Source of the DNA: Cordia subcordata
Lineage: Eukaryota > Streptophyta > Magnoliopsida > Boraginales > Cordiaceae
DNA length: 64,000 bases
NCBI GenBank assembly: GCA_028554755.1
Contig: JAPTOF010000009.1
Coordinates: 3,514,501-3,578,500, forward strand
Direction: 5' to 3'
How positions within the stretch are numbered: the first letter of the stretch is position 1; every line of letters begins with the position of its first letter. The position numbers and the translations under genes are program-made. The notes beneath the pieces are model-generated. The model searched no databases. It was not told the DNA's origin and worked only from the letters and a program-made list of their open reading frames with translations. This document shows, piece after piece, positions 1-12,054 of the stretch.

Positions 1-2305
1 GCCGGGTCAACTTGAATTCTACTAGATTATACAACATGACCCAACACTAACCCTCGTTGCACCATGAAGTGGGATTTCTCCTAACTCAACAGTAGATTCT
101 TCTTCACACATCAATCTAAGACTAAAGAGAGATGACTCAAGCACTCATCAAAGCTATCTCCAAAGACTAAAAAATCATCCATGAAAATCTCTAAATGCCT
201 CTCAATCATGTCTCTAAAAATGGCCATTATACATCTCTGAAAAGTCGCTGGGGCATTGCAAAGATCGAAAAGCATTCTCCTATAGGCAAAAGTGCCATAG
301 GAACAAGTAAAGGTGGTCTTCTTTTGGTCCTCGGGAAATACAGGGATCTGATGATAACCCGAATAGCCATCTAGAAAACAATAGTAGCTATACCCAGCTA
401 CTCTATCTAAGATTTGGTCTAGAAAAGGCTATGGGAAATGATCCTAATGATCCTTCCTAGTTTTGGAGTTGAGCTTCCTATAATCAATACAAACTCTCCA
501 CCCCGTGGGAGTATCTATTGGAATAAGCTCTCCTCTCTCATTCTCAACAACCGTGATCCCGGACTTCTGAGGGACAACTTGGACTGGGCTAACCCACTTA
601 CTATCGGTGATCAGATAAATAATGCCTGCATCTTAATAATCTCTTTCTTAACTACTTCGCTCATGTGTGGGTTTAGCCTCGTTTGCATCTCCCTAGAAGG
701 AATGGCTCTATCTTCAAGGTGAATATGATGTATGCAAACTGAAGGGTATATACCTCTCAAATCATCAATTATCCAGCCTATAGCCTTTTTGTGCTTCCTA
801 AGGACCTCTAAGAGACGCTCCTCATGTTCACTAGAAAGATCGGAAGCTATGACGACTGGAATAGTCTCACTAAGGCCTAGGAATGCATACTTCAAATGAT
901 CAGGAAGGGATTTGAGCTTTAAAGATGGGCTAGCCTCAACTAAGGGGTACTTAACCTCAACATCATTAATGGGGACATCACTAGAAATGAGACTAGAAGG
1001 ATTAACCTCAAATGACTTATTAGTCAAATGGCTCTCAATCAAGGAAGTAGAAGCTACACATTTTCGCTTTAAGGTCTCCACATCAAGACTAAGCATCAAT
1101 TCCTCAAATTTCCTCAATTCTTCTCCATCAGTCATAGTTTTCTCTATAAGATCCTCAACACAAGAATCAATCACATCCACCCTAAAGCACTCTTCTCCAT
1201 CCTCTCCTCCTATACTAGCCCTATTCACCACCTCGGCAACCTTCATAGTGGATCTCAAATTCCCAAATTTCATCTCCAATAACCCCGACCTATAATGGAT
1301 AATGGCATCTGCGGTGGCAAGGAAGGGGCGACCTAGAAGAATGGGTGTAGAATGTCTAGAGTCATGTCCCGAATCCATATCTAACACTATCAAGTCAACA
1401 GGGTACACAAACTCACCTACCTAGACCATAACGTCCTCTATCACACCCCTAGGTCTACGCTCGGACCTATCGGCTAGCTGAAGAGTAACATGTGCAGGAG
1501 ACAACTCACCTAGACCTAACTGTTGATAGACGGAGTAGAGAATGAGATTCACACTACATCTTAAATCTAACAAGGCGTGATCAATCTAGATCTCTCGGAT
1601 CCTACAAGGAATGGTGAAAGCTCCGGGGTCACTCATTTTGGCCGGAAGGCCCGAAGTACAAATGCTACTCACCTTCTCCGTAAGCCTCACCTTCTTAGTA
1701 ATGTTTGATGACCTATGCTTCCTTGTACAAAGATCCTTAAAGAACTTTGAATAAGAGGGGATAGAAAGGATCGTATCTGTCAAAGGAAGATTAACCTTAA
1801 GGTCCTTAAGATGCTTTAAAACTTTGAAAAACCTAGAATCTTCATTAGGTGTAGGCCTCTCTAAGGCAGATGGAAAGGGAACTCTAGGCTCAATACCTCT
1901 AGACACATGGGACTCATCAATAGGCTCCTTTGCCTCTCGCTGTGGGAAGGAAGTACTACTCTCTCCATGGTCTCTACTGGGCTCATCTCTCTCAACAGGA
2001 CCCGCTCTAGAATTTCCCTCAACAGGGCTATAATATGGTACTCTAGACTCAGAAGGACCACTAGGTATAGGCACTGCAAAGTCAACTCCTACCCTATTAT
2101 CCATTACCTGATCGCTTCTAAGAGTGGTGACGGCCTTAGCCTGGGCCTGAGGGGGATAAATGGTATCGGTGGAGGAATAGTACTGGACTCTAGGGTTCAC
2201 CTTCGGCTGAGAAGGCAATTTCCCGGGGTCTCTAGCATTCAACTGACTAGCAATATGTCCTAACTGTGCCTCAAACCTAGCCATTTGTTGCCTATTTTCT
2301 ACCAA
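1..2305 (-). pseudogene. pol: E1 pol fragment: aspartic protease, linker and reverse transcriptase (broken)
   Basis: Encodes the retroelement protease that cuts the polyprotein and the reverse transcriptase that copies element RNA in the virus-like particle. The frame runs from the Gag C-terminus (2305) into the protease, with a TAG stop at 1586-1588 where element D has CAG. The protease active site at 1553-1567 reads D-L-R-C-S instead of D-L-G-S-S, so the key glycine is lost. Next come the strand motif LLGRPFLATADAIIHYRSG, an acidic linker, and the RT entry motif KKAIGW near 770-790. The RT catalytic motif FMDDF is at 171-185. RT is cut by the window edge just after the palm. Stops and a frame change lie between about 390 and 620. 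Family assignment is firm; loss of function is inferred from the stops and the altered active site. Confidence 0.88.
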
Positions 2306-2308
2306 TTC

Positions 2309-3741
2309 TTATTGTTGGTTCTGAATGAACTGCATTATCTTCATCATGTCATTACTAGGAGGTTGGCTACTAGAGGGAGCAGGCAAAGCCTGAGGTTGAG
2401 GAGCATTAGTGAGACGGGGCTGATTAAGATGATAGAAACCTAGGGGATATTGAGGACGGGGTCGCTGCTGAGGTGGAACCTGAGGATGTGAATTAGACTC
2501 ATGCTGACTTTGTCTCCAAGAAAATTTTGGGTTGTCCCTCCAACTCGGATTGTATGTGTTCGAGTATGGGTTGTACTCATGAGAATAACCTTGTGTGGCA
2601 CACACTTGCTCTTTCATAAATTTTTGAAATTGAGATGCTAAAGGGCAAACTATAGTCTCATGAGATGACTCAGAACACAATGCACAAACTTCAACAACTA
2701 AAGGGGTAGAGGAAGAACCTATAAAACTAGTCCTATGACCTTGGAATGAAATGGACAAAGAAATGAATTGATCTAGCTTATTTGTTAAAGCCTCAACCTT
2801 AGCGGGTAAATCTAGAGAAACTCCAACCTCACTAACACTTCTCTTGTTGTCTCCCCGACTAGACCTTTCCATGGCAAAATTTTGAAAGGAATTTTTAGCC
2901 ATCATTTCTATCTTCTCCCATGTCTCGGTCGGTCTCAAAAGATAAATGCCACCACTGGAGGCAACATTGATTTTCATCTTATTTTGTTCATTTAAGCCTC
3001 AAAAGAAGTATGGCATTAGGTCATGATTGCGGTACCCGTGGTGTGGACATTGTCTAAGAAGATCCATGAACCTTTCTCAAGCCTCATGAAAGGATTCTAG
3101 GTCATGTTGGGAGAAAGTCATAATGGCGGTCCTAAGGTCGGCCGTTTTGGCCATAGGATAAAATTTTTGAAAGACCTTTGATTGAAGCTCAGCCCATGTA
3201 GTAATGCAATCGTTAAGTAAGGAATGCAACCAAGTCATAGCCTTGTCTGTAAGAGAGAAAGGAACAATCTTAGACGTATGACCTCTTGGGAGACATTGGG
3301 GACATGGAGAGTGGAACTTATCTCAATAAAATCAGTGATATGATCTAGAAGACTCTCATTACTTTTCCCGTAGAAGGCAGGAAGCATGGCCAACATATTA
3401 TGCTTAATCTCGAAGTTCGTTTCCCCCAAACCCAAAATTTGAATAGCCAAATTAGGCTCAAAGGCTTCGGGAAGAAAGAATTCCCTAAGAGTAGGTTCCT
3501 TATCTATGGGTGGATCCGGTCTATGGGGCTCTCGTCTAAAATGATCTTAGGATTGATGCCCAAGATGATCATGAGGTGGAATGGGATTCATTGGGGGATT
3601 GGGAGGATTAGAAGGATGATTGGGATCGGCCATCTCCTCAAGAAGATCTCCTAAATTCCTAAAATGTCTAGCAATTCTATCAAGTTCGGGATTAAGAGGA
3701 ACTAGGGGATTTCTAAGGGATCTCCTACCAAGCATGCACAA
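2309..3741 (-). pseudogene. gag: E1 gag (capsid and nucleocapsid, broken)
   Basis: Structural Gag polyprotein of an Athila element. It begins near 3741 (MCMLGRRSLRN...) behind the primer-binding site. It contains the plant retrotransposon Gag block around 3450-3050 (AMLPAFYGKSNESLLDHI, TFSQHDLESFHEA, ERF.DLLRQCPHHGY) and one CCHC knuckle near 2660-2700 (C-x2-C-x4-H-x4-C in CALCSESSHETIVC). A frameshift near 3240-3290 moves LSLLQTRL into the frame of KAMTWLHSLLND. Stops interrupt near 3540, 3090 and 2995. A stop near 2306-2308 separates it from the next open segment. Gln/Pro-rich sequence follows the knuckle, as usual in this family. Confidence 0.85.
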
Positions 3742-3991
3742 ACTATCCTAACTCTGGCCACTTTAACCCCCGAAAACTTCAATATTCCTAAAACTACAAC
3801 AAATAAACCACAATCCTAGAGAGTCTACTAAAAATAAAGACAAAAGCTGAAATAGATAAACAAAAAACTAAAGCAAGATAATATGAACAATAAACAGGAA
3901 AAGAAAAACTAAACAAACTATAAAGGAAAAGCAAGAAAGTAAGAAAAGCAACTACCAAAACACACAAACAAAGAATGCAAATCACCATGCT

Positions 3992-4009
3992 TCCCTGGCA
4001 ACGGCGCCA
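3992..4009 (-). other. E1 primer-binding site (tRNA-Asp type)
   Basis: On the minus strand the 18 bases TGGCGCCGTTGCCAGGGA match the complement of the 3' end of plant tRNA-Asp with one mismatch. The site lies 6 bases inside the LTR end, the spacing seen in the other elements here. Confidence 0.9.
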
Positions 4010-4559
4010 AGAACTTGATGTACTTCTTTGAGTGTAAGCTCTAAACACCCGCAAGCGCACAAATCGATGCAGTGTACTGTGTGCAAGAATGGGTGTTGAA
4101 CCACAGGGAGGCTATGTTGTGAGATGGATTCTATGTGTGTGTTCTAGAATGTGCCTAAAAATAAGAAATCAAAACTATCTATTTTTGGGATTTTGGATTT
4201 TTGAATGGTCGGGGGCTCTAACTAAAATGAATTAAACTAAACTATGGAATTGGAAAAAGTGGGGGACAAGTTAATCTAGAAGAACTAACAAATATAAAGG
4301 TGTTAGGGTGACTTCAACTTATGAATGGGTAATTCTATACTCAATAGCTATGGGATTAAAGAATGATGGCTTACTTTAGTGATTGCTCTTAACTAGGTTG
4401 CTAAATTAGTGTCTTAATTTCCCCTTAGGACTCGGTATGGGTCAGTCCCTAGGCAGCGCCTCCTAGAGCTACGGTGTGGTCCTTATGACCTAGGGCCTTA
4501 AGAGTGACTAACTAGCTTCCTAGGTGAATTAGAATGAACCTACCCTAGTACCTAAATTA

Positions 4560-4579
4560 TTGGCTGGATTTAAAGCCAA
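4560..4579 (-). other. LTR hairpin motif
   Basis: TTGGCTGGATTTAAAGCCAA: 6-bp arms around an 8-base loop. A second, slightly altered copy (TGGTTGGATTTAAAGCCA) is at about 4624-4641. Both lie downstream of the TATA box, so they would be transcribed. Confidence 0.75.
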
Positions 4580-5386
4580 GACCTAGTGCCACTAAGGTCG
4601 ACTAAACCTAACCTAAAACCTACTGGTTGGATTTAAAGCCAAGAGACTCGGCCTAGGCCAGCCTTAAATTATGCTTCGTCATTCTAAGGTCACAATAGCA
4701 GGATTAAACCTATTAACACATTCATACATGTTCTAAGCCAAGGTGTTCATGAATAAAGGGACCTATTCGACTACCAAACATCGTCATGCTCGGATTACAC
4801 CATTAGAAGCAATTAACAACTGACATGTATGCGTTATTGAAGTCATATTCACTACGAGGCATGCAAATATACATATAGACATGAATATAAGCATTACCCA
4901 CTTCATAGCATCCACATATAAACACATATACATGATTATAGCATGGATTAGATGTGTTTAGTAATAAATAGACTTCAATTTATACACCTGTTTTTCATTT
5001 AGGCATTTAATCAAACACTTAGACATGAATGAGAAAATAACCATTTGAACAAGGAAATCAAACATGTATATATAATCAGCCATTCAATCCCAGATCATTA
5101 GAGTATATAACTAACCCATTACATAAGTAAAATCACCCCACTCAAGTCTACTCAATCATAATAAAAGATAGAATGAAATAGAGTTTATGAAGCTTCCCTT
5201 TCATCCTAGCTATTCTTGTACAAAGCTCTTGAGCAAACTTGAATCCAAATGTTGAAACCCTCTAAATTCTCTCGCTCCAAAGTGATGAAATGTGTGAGAG
5301 AGTGTGTCTGTTTAAGTGTATGTGTGTGTGTAAAGAACCCTCTCTAAAAATTATAAAAAAGTCCCCCTTTTTGTCTGAAAATCGGG

Positions 5387-5394
5387 CTTTTATA
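5387..5394 (-). promoter_or_regulatory. TATA box of the E1 LTR
   Basis: TATAAAAG on the minus strand, just downstream of the GTCGAC-centred palindromes. Its place in the LTR matches TATA-like boxes in the other LTRs. Confidence 0.6.
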
Positions 5395-5875
5395 TCGGCT
5401 TTTCATGAGCTGCTGGTCGACCTAGCCGGTCAACTGGCTTCTTCTCTTTGCTCGACCAGCTTTTTGGTGATGCTCTCTGGAGTGGCAGGTGGATTGGCTT
5501 TGGAGGGGTGGTCGTTCGGCTATTTTGGGCACCTTTCTGGAGTGGCCGGTCGACCAACTCCTTCTTCTTGTCGTCCGACTGACTTCTTTCCTCCATTCCT
5601 TGTCTTTTCGGCCTCCGATCTTCTTGTTTTAACCCATACATCTCTCATCTTCATTACCTATCATCGCCCAATCCCGATCTTAACCCAAAGTTTACCTAAA
5701 TCATTGAAAACAAGCAATTAGTGTAGTAATTTGTCTCTTAAACTCAATATGTACATTTGTTTATGCTTAAGCCTATTCTTATCAAAAGTACTGCACTAAT
5801 GCATCAATTTGAGCACTTAATACCTCTTAAACATAGGTAAATTACAATGCAAACACACAAAAACACAACACATCA

Positions 5876-6063
5876 ACGGATTACATGCAAACAAGGTTGT
5901 ATCTATCCGTTCTTCACTTGCTTTTATCTATCCTCTCTACATTTCTCATGTGTGTTTCGTGTGCTTGCTTGTCATGCGCTTAGTGCTATTTGCTTGAGGA
6001 CAAGCAACGTTTAGGTTTGGGGGTGTGGTTTGTCTTTTATAGTTTATATCATTTATGGGGTAG
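5876..6063 (+). other. 3'-UTR tail of a plus-strand gypsy element
   Basis: Matches, in reverse, the 3' UTR seen at 10230-10380: a block around GTTGTATCTATCC, the hairpin TTTGCTTGAGGACAAGCAA (about 5991-6009), and a polypurine run AGGTTTGGGGGTGTGG (about 6013-6028) shortly before the LTR at 6064. Everything upstream of it was removed or covered by E1. Confidence 0.75.
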
Positions 6064-6972
6064 TGATGTGTTGTGTTTTTATGTGTGTTTGCATTGTTAT
6101 TTACCTATGTTTAAGAGCCGTTTTGAGCTTTAATAGATGCATTAGTATGGTACATATACTAGACTTAGGCTTAAGTGTAAGCAAATGTACATAGTTGAGT
6201 TTAAAGACAAACGCTACACTAATGCATGCTTATTTCTTGTGTTTGGTGAAGTTAAGTCAAAAGCTCAGGACTTGAATTAATGGAGAATTGATGCTAGAGT
6301 CAAGCTTGAGGTGTTCGTGACGTGGGAGAAGCTTAAAAGAAGTGTTTGGAGGCAACTGGGCAAGGAAAAGAGCAATCGGAGCAAAACGTACGCAACACGA
6401 GAAAATCGGCCAAGCATTCGACTTGACCAGTTGACCCCCGCTTCTTAGGATGGTCGACCCCTACTTCCTAGGTCGGTCAACAAGGTGACTGGCCAAAATA
6501 GAAAGCAAGCTTCTTTTGGCCGGTCGACTGGCCAAGGCCCTCGGCTGGACGCGTATGCTGCACTATTTATAACCTTTTCTAGCCCATGTTTAGGAGATTT
6601 TGACCCTTTTTTTCACCTCGCATTCATACACCCACTTCTCACACATAAAACCCTACTTTCACCCACCTCTAATACATATACTAACATATACACCCACTTA
6701 GAATTAAGTTGATTTTGGAGGATTCAAACATTATTTGATGAAGATTTACTCAAGTTTGTAAAGAAATAAGCTAGGATGGAATGGGAGATTTCTATAACCT
6801 CTTTCATTCTTATCTATTATGTGCTTGAGTAGATCAATTAATGTGACTAAACTGAGTAATGGGATAATTTTGTACTCTTTGTTATGGGATTTGATTGGCT
6901 TATATATACATACTTTGTTCTTATTTTGAGAAGCTTTATATCATTTCATGTCCATGTGTTTGGTGTAATGCT
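6064..6972 (+). repeat. Plus-strand gypsy LTR, 5' half only
   Basis: Starts TGATGTGTTGTG like the other LTRs and carries the GTCGAC-type motifs (about 6405-6535) followed by TATTTATA at 6564-6571. Similarity to the 25266 LTR stops near 6972, so the downstream half is missing. The right limit is approximate. Confidence 0.78.
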
Positions 6973-7411
6973 TGAAAGAAATGTGGGGTATGACCTAGAC
7001 TTTGAAAAGAATCCTTTTGAAAACTATAGGGAGTGAATGGAATGTGGGGTATGACCTAGACTTTGAAACGAATCCTTTTGAAAACTATAGGGAGTGAGCA
7101 TTTTGAGGAATGCATCTTTTAGTTACACCATAACTTGGTTGGAAAAAGTGTTTCTGAAGGGTTGTTGACATGAGTTCACTTTTCTTGGTTTATTCTTTTA
7201 GTGTGGCTTAGCCTCTTCTTTATCTTTTCTTTTTGTTCTATGTTATGTATTGAAGAAAATTCAAAAAATAAAAAAATGAAAAAAATAAAAAATGAGAAAA
7301 AGCCAAAAAGGCAACAAAAAAATGAAAAAGTGAAGTATATTGAATAGTGTCAAGTGACACAATATCAATTTGACACAAGTGTTTTATTTTGTTATTTTGT
7401 TGAATTGTGAA
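6973..7411 (+). other. Misplaced plus-strand 3'-UTR fragment
   Basis: Read in reverse it matches the non-coding 3' UTR at 9670-10010 and 43480-43930 (the CTATGGGGT..CTACAAGG block, poly-A/T tract and CTTGTGCTAA block). No gene is present. Its joining to a half LTR marks an old deletion or rearrangement. LTR 7412 cuts it on the right. Confidence 0.65.
6980..7101 (+). repeat. 61-bp tandem duplication
   Basis: The unit starting AATGTGGGGTATGACCTAG occurs at 6980 and again at 7041 with one visible difference (GAAAAGA versus GAAACGA). Confidence 0.85.
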
Positions 7412-7951
7412 TGATATCGTCTTTCGAGTGCAAGCTCTAAAAGACCCGCAAGCATACGGATCGTGCAATATAGTGTATACAAGTGCGGGTGTCGAACCAT
7501 AGGGAGGCGTGAATAATATGGGTGAATTCTATGCTTGGTGTTCTAGAAAGTGCCAAAAAGAAAGATCTAAACTAGACATTTTTTTTTTGCGTTTTGGATC
7601 ATCGGGAGCTCTAGGTAAAGGAAATAAAACTAAACCATGAATATGAAAAATGGGAGCACAAGTTGGTCAAGAGGGAACTAACACTTGAGAAGGGGTTAGG
7701 GTGACTTCGACTTATGAATGGGTAATTCTATACTCAAATGCTATGGAATCAAGGGATGATGGCTAACTATCATGAGTGCTCTTAACTAGGTTGCTAGTTA
7801 GTGTCCTAATTTCCCCCTAGGACTCGTTGCGGGTCCGTCCCTACGTGGCGCCTCCTAGAGCTACAGTGTGGTCCTTATGACCTAGGGCCTCAAGAGTGAC
7901 TAACTAACTTCCTAGGTGGCTTAGAATGAACCTACCTTAGTACCTAAACCT

Positions 7952-8034
7952 TTGGCTGGATTTAAAGCCAAGACCTAGTGTTGCTAAGGTCGACTAAACC
8001 TATTCGGAAACCTATTGGCTGGATTTAAAGCCAA
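7952..8034 (-). other. Pair of LTR hairpins
   Basis: TTGGCTGGATTTAAAGCCAA occurs perfectly at 7952-7971 and 8015-8034, 63 bases apart. Confidence 0.8.
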
Positions 8035-8804
8035 AGGAGCTCAGCTTAGACTAGTCCTAAATTATACTTCGTCATTCTAAGGTCACTACAGCAAGATTTG
8101 ACTTACTAGTGTATTCATACATGTTCAAGGCCAAGGTGCGCGTGAATAATGGAACCTATTCAACTACCAAACATCGTCACGTTCAGTTCACACTATTAGA
8201 AATATTTAACAACCAACACGTATGCGTTATTGAAGTCATGCTTGTTACTAGGCATGCAAATATACATATAGACATGAATAAAAGCATTACCTACTTCATA
8301 GCATCCACATATAAACACATAGACATGATTATAACATGGATTAGATGTGTTTAGTAACAAAAAAACTTAATTTATACACATGTTACTCATCTAGGCATTT
8401 TATCAAACACTTAGACATGAATGAGAAAATACCCATTTGAACAAGACAATTCGAAACATGTATATATATATACAGCCATCATATCCCATATCATAAGAGT
8501 ATATAGTTAACCCATTACATGAGTTAAATCACCCTACACAAGTCTACTCAATCATAATAGGAAATAGAATCAAAGAGAGAAAATGAAGCTTCCCTTTCAT
8601 CCTAGCTAATCTTGTATCAAGCTTTTGAGCAAACTTGATTCCAAAATGTTTGAACCCTTCAAATCAAGCTTGGTTCTTAATGAGAAATGTGTGAAAAGTG
8701 TGTGTGAAGTGGGTGGGATCTAGGGTTAAGTGTGTGAAAATTTTAGGTGTGAAGTGTGTGTTATTCTTCTAAAAAGTCCCTCCCTTTCCTGCAGAATCGG
8801 GCCC

Positions 8805-8812
8805 TATTTATA
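8805..8812 (-). promoter_or_regulatory. TATA box of the M LTR
   Basis: TATAAATA on the minus strand, directly after the palindrome GCCGGTCGACCGGC at about 8828-8841. Confidence 0.6.
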
Positions 8813-9294
8813 TGTTCTCAGCATATTGCCGGTCGACCGGCCTCTGGACCTAGCTCGACCGGCTTTTTAATGATGTTCTCTGGACTGGCCGGTCGATCGG
8901 CTCTGGAGGGGTGGTCGTCTGGCTATTTTTGGCACCTCTCTGGAGTGGCCGGTCGACCTAGCCGGTGGACCAGCTCTTTTTCCTTGGTCGTCCGGCTGAC
9001 TTTCTTCCTCCATTCTTTGTCTTTTCGGCCTCTGGTCTTCTCTCTTAGACCTGTGCATTTCCCATCTTCATCACCTTTCATCGTCCAATCTCGATCTTAA
9101 CCCAAAGTTCACCTAAATAATTGAAAACAAGCAATTAGTGTAGCAATTTGTCTCTTAAACTCAATATGCACATTTGTTTACGCTTAAGCCTATTCTTATC
9201 AAAAGCACTACACTAATGCATCGTTATGAGCACTCAACACTTCTAAAATATAGGTAAATGACAATGCAAACACACACAAAAACACAACACATCA

Positions 9295-9758
9295 CCTTCT
9301 CCTTGCTTGTCCTCAAGCAAGCCCAATCTTAAATTTTATCTCTAAAGTCGATACGATGGATTGCCTAAAGGATTGACTCTCTATCAAAGTTAGTCTAAGA
9401 AGCATTAAGGGGGCATTTCTATTGTAGAGAGATCCCCAAATCTCTTTGGATCCTCCCTCTACTCATAAGGGGTCTCGTTCCTCGTAGGAATTTCCCGAGT
9501 AGCCAATCCACGACCAGCCTAGGATTCTAACTCACGCACTCGGGATGTTGATATTTCGTGCTCCCTCAACTAACATGGCCTCCCCAACATGCACCAAGCC
9601 TCAAAGACAAGAAGAGAGAATATACAAACACAATGGCTTATAAAAAGCCTTATTCACATATTTACAAAGATGATAACTTGTGCTAAGTTGACATTGTGTC
9701 ACTTATGCACTTATTCACTAACTTTTTGATGCCTTTAGCTTTTCCTCTTTTTCACTTC

Positions 9759-9795
<37 letters not shown>

Positions 9796-10702
9796 CACCT
9801 TTTTTCCTTTTTCATTTTTTTTTTGGAACTTTTAATGCTTTGTATTGTATTCACAAAAAGAAAGAAAAAGAAAGGGTTAGGCACATCAATAAGAACCAAT
9901 CAAGGAAGGGGCACTCACATTAACAGCCCTTTTCCAATACTCTTTCCTACCAAGCTATGGGGTGGCTACAAGGGTTATTCTTTCAAGGTTCTCACTCTCT
10001 ACAACTTTGAAGGGCATCCCCTCCAAGACTTAGTTTTCTAACCACTCTATTCATTTCCCTACAATGCCTCTTATCTTCATAGATCAATAGAGTCAATCAC
10101 AAAAGCCAACACAATGATCAACAAAGAAATAAATGACTCTATATGCATCAAAATTGAAAAATTTTCACCATTTTTAAACGCAGAATGCAATCTGCCCTAA
10201 GCAAGATATATAACAAGAAAACCAAACTCCCACACCCCTAAACCTAAACTTTGCTTGTTCTCAAGCAAAAAGATCAAAGCACAAAAATAGGCAAATCATC
10301 ATTACAAAACAAATAAGGGTGGTGGGGATAGGGTGTAAACACGGGGAACAAGTGGAGAAAGGATAGATACAACTTTGCATTTTCTTCAAAGCTTTCCATG
10401 CCAATGATAAATCACCATACCACTAATCCTATGACTCACAATTCATAAACACTCACAAAGAAAACAATATTAGTAGCATTGCCTATGCATACTTGCATTG
10501 GCATGTGCAATAATGAGCAGTGGTGTATCTTATGGGACAAAGGATTGGGATTCAACACTTTGGTTTGGGTGCAAGAAAGATAAAAGAAAGAAAATAAAAA
10601 GAGAAGAAAGTGAAACAAATGCAAAACTGCAAAATTGAACCTAGGTTGCCTCCTAGTAGCGCTAACCACCAAGCTGTCAGCCAAGCAAACACCAACTCAT
10701 CT
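9295..10702 (-). other. 3' UTR of element M
   Basis: No gene. On the minus strand, from integrase towards the LTR, it holds a post-pol motif (GCGCTACTAGGAGGCAACC, about 10637-10656), a first hairpin-plus-purine module (about 10228-10268), a poly-A/T and TA-repeat stretch, and a second hairpin (about 9302-9321) next to the LTR. The G-run seen at the same place in D (33457-33470) is missing here. Confidence 0.75.
9762..9792. repeat. TA microsatellite
   Basis: Uninterrupted TA repeat inside the 3' UTR. A shorter one lies at the equivalent place in element D (33938-33956). Confidence 0.9.
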
Positions 10703-12050
10703 TCAACTTCCATAGATAGGATCTTGAAGCATTAAAACCTCTGCACGAGCCATGCTCGGATCATATGCGTGCTTCAGGCGTTGCCCATTCACCGTCAACT
10801 CTCAGCCATCTTTCAAGTCTTTAATCTTGACTGCTCCGGAAGGATAGGCAATCACCACCTCATATGGACCATCCCATCTTGTCTTAAGCTTACCTGGAAA
10901 GAGTTTCAATCGTGAGTGAAACAACCAAACTTTATCAAAAGGAGAGAATGATTTCTTAATAATGTGTTTATCATGAATTCTCTTCATCCTATCCTTATAA
11001 AGTTTAGCGTTCTCATACGCCTCGAATCTAAGCTGTTCCAATTCTGCTAGGTCTAGCTTCTTTTTCTCACCCGCTCTTGCCAAGTCAAAATTTAGGGCTT
11101 TGATTGCCCAATAAGCTCTATGCTCTAGTTCTACCGGTAAGTGACAAGCTTTACCATAAACCAATCTATATGGAGACATACCAATAGGAGTCTTAAAGGC
11201 GGTACGGTAGGCCCACAAAGCATCATTTAGCCTAATAGAGCAATCTCTTCTATCGGGCCTAACCGTTTTCTCTAAAATGTGCTTGATCTCTCTATTGGAC
11301 ACCTCTACTTGTCCACTAGTTTGCGGGTGATAAGGAGTGGCTACCTTATGGGTGACTGAATATCTTCTCAACAAGGCCTCTAAAGTCCTATGGCGAAAAT
11401 GCAAACCCCCATCACTAATTAAGACCCTAGGGACTCCAAATCTGGAGAAAATGTTTTCTTTAATAAACTTAACCACTACCCTATGGTCATTAGTGCGTGT
11501 AGGAATAGCCTCAACCCATTTGGACACATAATCAATGGCCACTAAAATGTATTGGTACCCAAAGGAAGATGGAAATGGTCCCATGAAGTCTATACCCCAA
11601 ACATCAAACAACTCACAAGGAAGAATAGTGGATAAAGGCATCATGTTTCTCCTAGAGATGGACCCGAATTGTTGACATCTAAAACACTTCTTGCAATATT
11701 CTTGGGCATCCTTAAAGAGAGAAGGCAAAAATAGTCCACTTTGCAAGACCTTCGTGGCGGTCTTCTTCTCACTAAAATGACCCCCACACCCCTCATCATG
11801 ACACATGCTCAAAACGCTCTCAAACTCATCCTCAGGCATACACCGGCGAATCGTTTGATCCGCACACACTTTGAAAAGATAGGGATTCTCCCAAAAGAAA
11901 TGCCTAACTTGTGCTAGGAACCTATCTTTTTCTCTTTTCTCCCAATGGGAAGGAAAACGCCCTGTGGCAAGATAATTGACAATATGAGCAAACCAAGGTG
12001 TGTGATGAGAGACGGCAAATAATTGTTCATCGGCAACAAGAGATAAACAA
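10703..12050 (-). pseudogene. pol: Element M integrase (C-terminal part of pol)
   Basis: DDE integrase of an Athila-type element, which inserts element DNA into the genome. The reading frame is open from about 12045 ([21 protein letters not shown], the link after RNase H) through the HHCC zinc domain ([10 protein letters not shown]...YCKKCFRCQ), the first catalytic Asp ([15 protein letters not shown]), the second ([10 protein letters not shown]) and the Glu ([15 protein letters not shown]), to the C-terminal domain ([13 protein letters not shown]). A TGA at 10802-10804 stops the frame 33 codons before the next stop at 10703-10705; the tail (LTVNGQRLKHAYDPSM) is still recognisable. All three catalytic residues are present. 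RNase H and RT are missing: at about 12050 the sequence changes abruptly into N1 3' UTR, marking a deletion. It is the best kept integrase in the window. Confidence 0.9.
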
Positions 12051-12054
12051 CTTT

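Larger units (their letters stand above)
1..5875 (-). mobile_element. Element E1: Athila-type Ty3/gypsy retrotransposon, 5' part (runs off the left edge)
   Basis: On the minus strand the order is 5' LTR (5875-4016), tRNA-Asp-type primer-binding site, gag, protease, linker and the first part of reverse transcriptase, which runs off base 1. The rest of pol and the 3' LTR lie outside the window. The order and the PR and RT motifs place it in the Athila group of plant Ty3/gypsy elements. The coding part is broken by stops and a frameshift, so it is not autonomous now. No target-site duplication can be checked because only one end is visible; the right flank is acgga (5876-5880). Confidence 0.9.
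4016..5875 (-). repeat. E1 5' LTR (about 1.86 kb)
   Basis: Bounded on the plus strand by TGATG (4016) and CATCA (5875), the inverted ends shared by all gypsy LTRs here. Read on the minus strand it has a palindrome array (about 5580-5405), a TATA box (5387-5394), then a transcribed part with hairpins at 4560-4579 and 4621-4642. It abuts the primer-binding site, which makes it the 5' LTR. Small open frames inside it are incidental. Confidence 0.9.
7412..9294 (-). repeat. 3' LTR of element M (about 1.88 kb)
   Basis: Bounded by TGATATCG (7412) and CATCA (9294) on the plus strand. It is the same family as the E1 LTR. It has no primer-binding site at 7411 and is followed on the right by a 3' UTR and then integrase, so it is a 3' LTR of a minus-strand element. 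It contains perfect hairpins at 7952-7971 and 8015-8034 and palindromes at 8828-8995. Confidence 0.88.

Noticed and set aside
3992..4009. Possible tRNA-Asp gene
   Set aside because: Only the 18-base 3' complement is present, without the rest of a cloverleaf; its place beside the LTR makes it a primer-binding site.
5290..5721. Open frame of 143 codons inside the E1 LTR, and similar frames at 8756-9100, 27706-28083 and 60069-60332
   Set aside because: They translate the palindrome arrays and LTR promoter DNA, differ between LTR copies, and show no domain; not genes.
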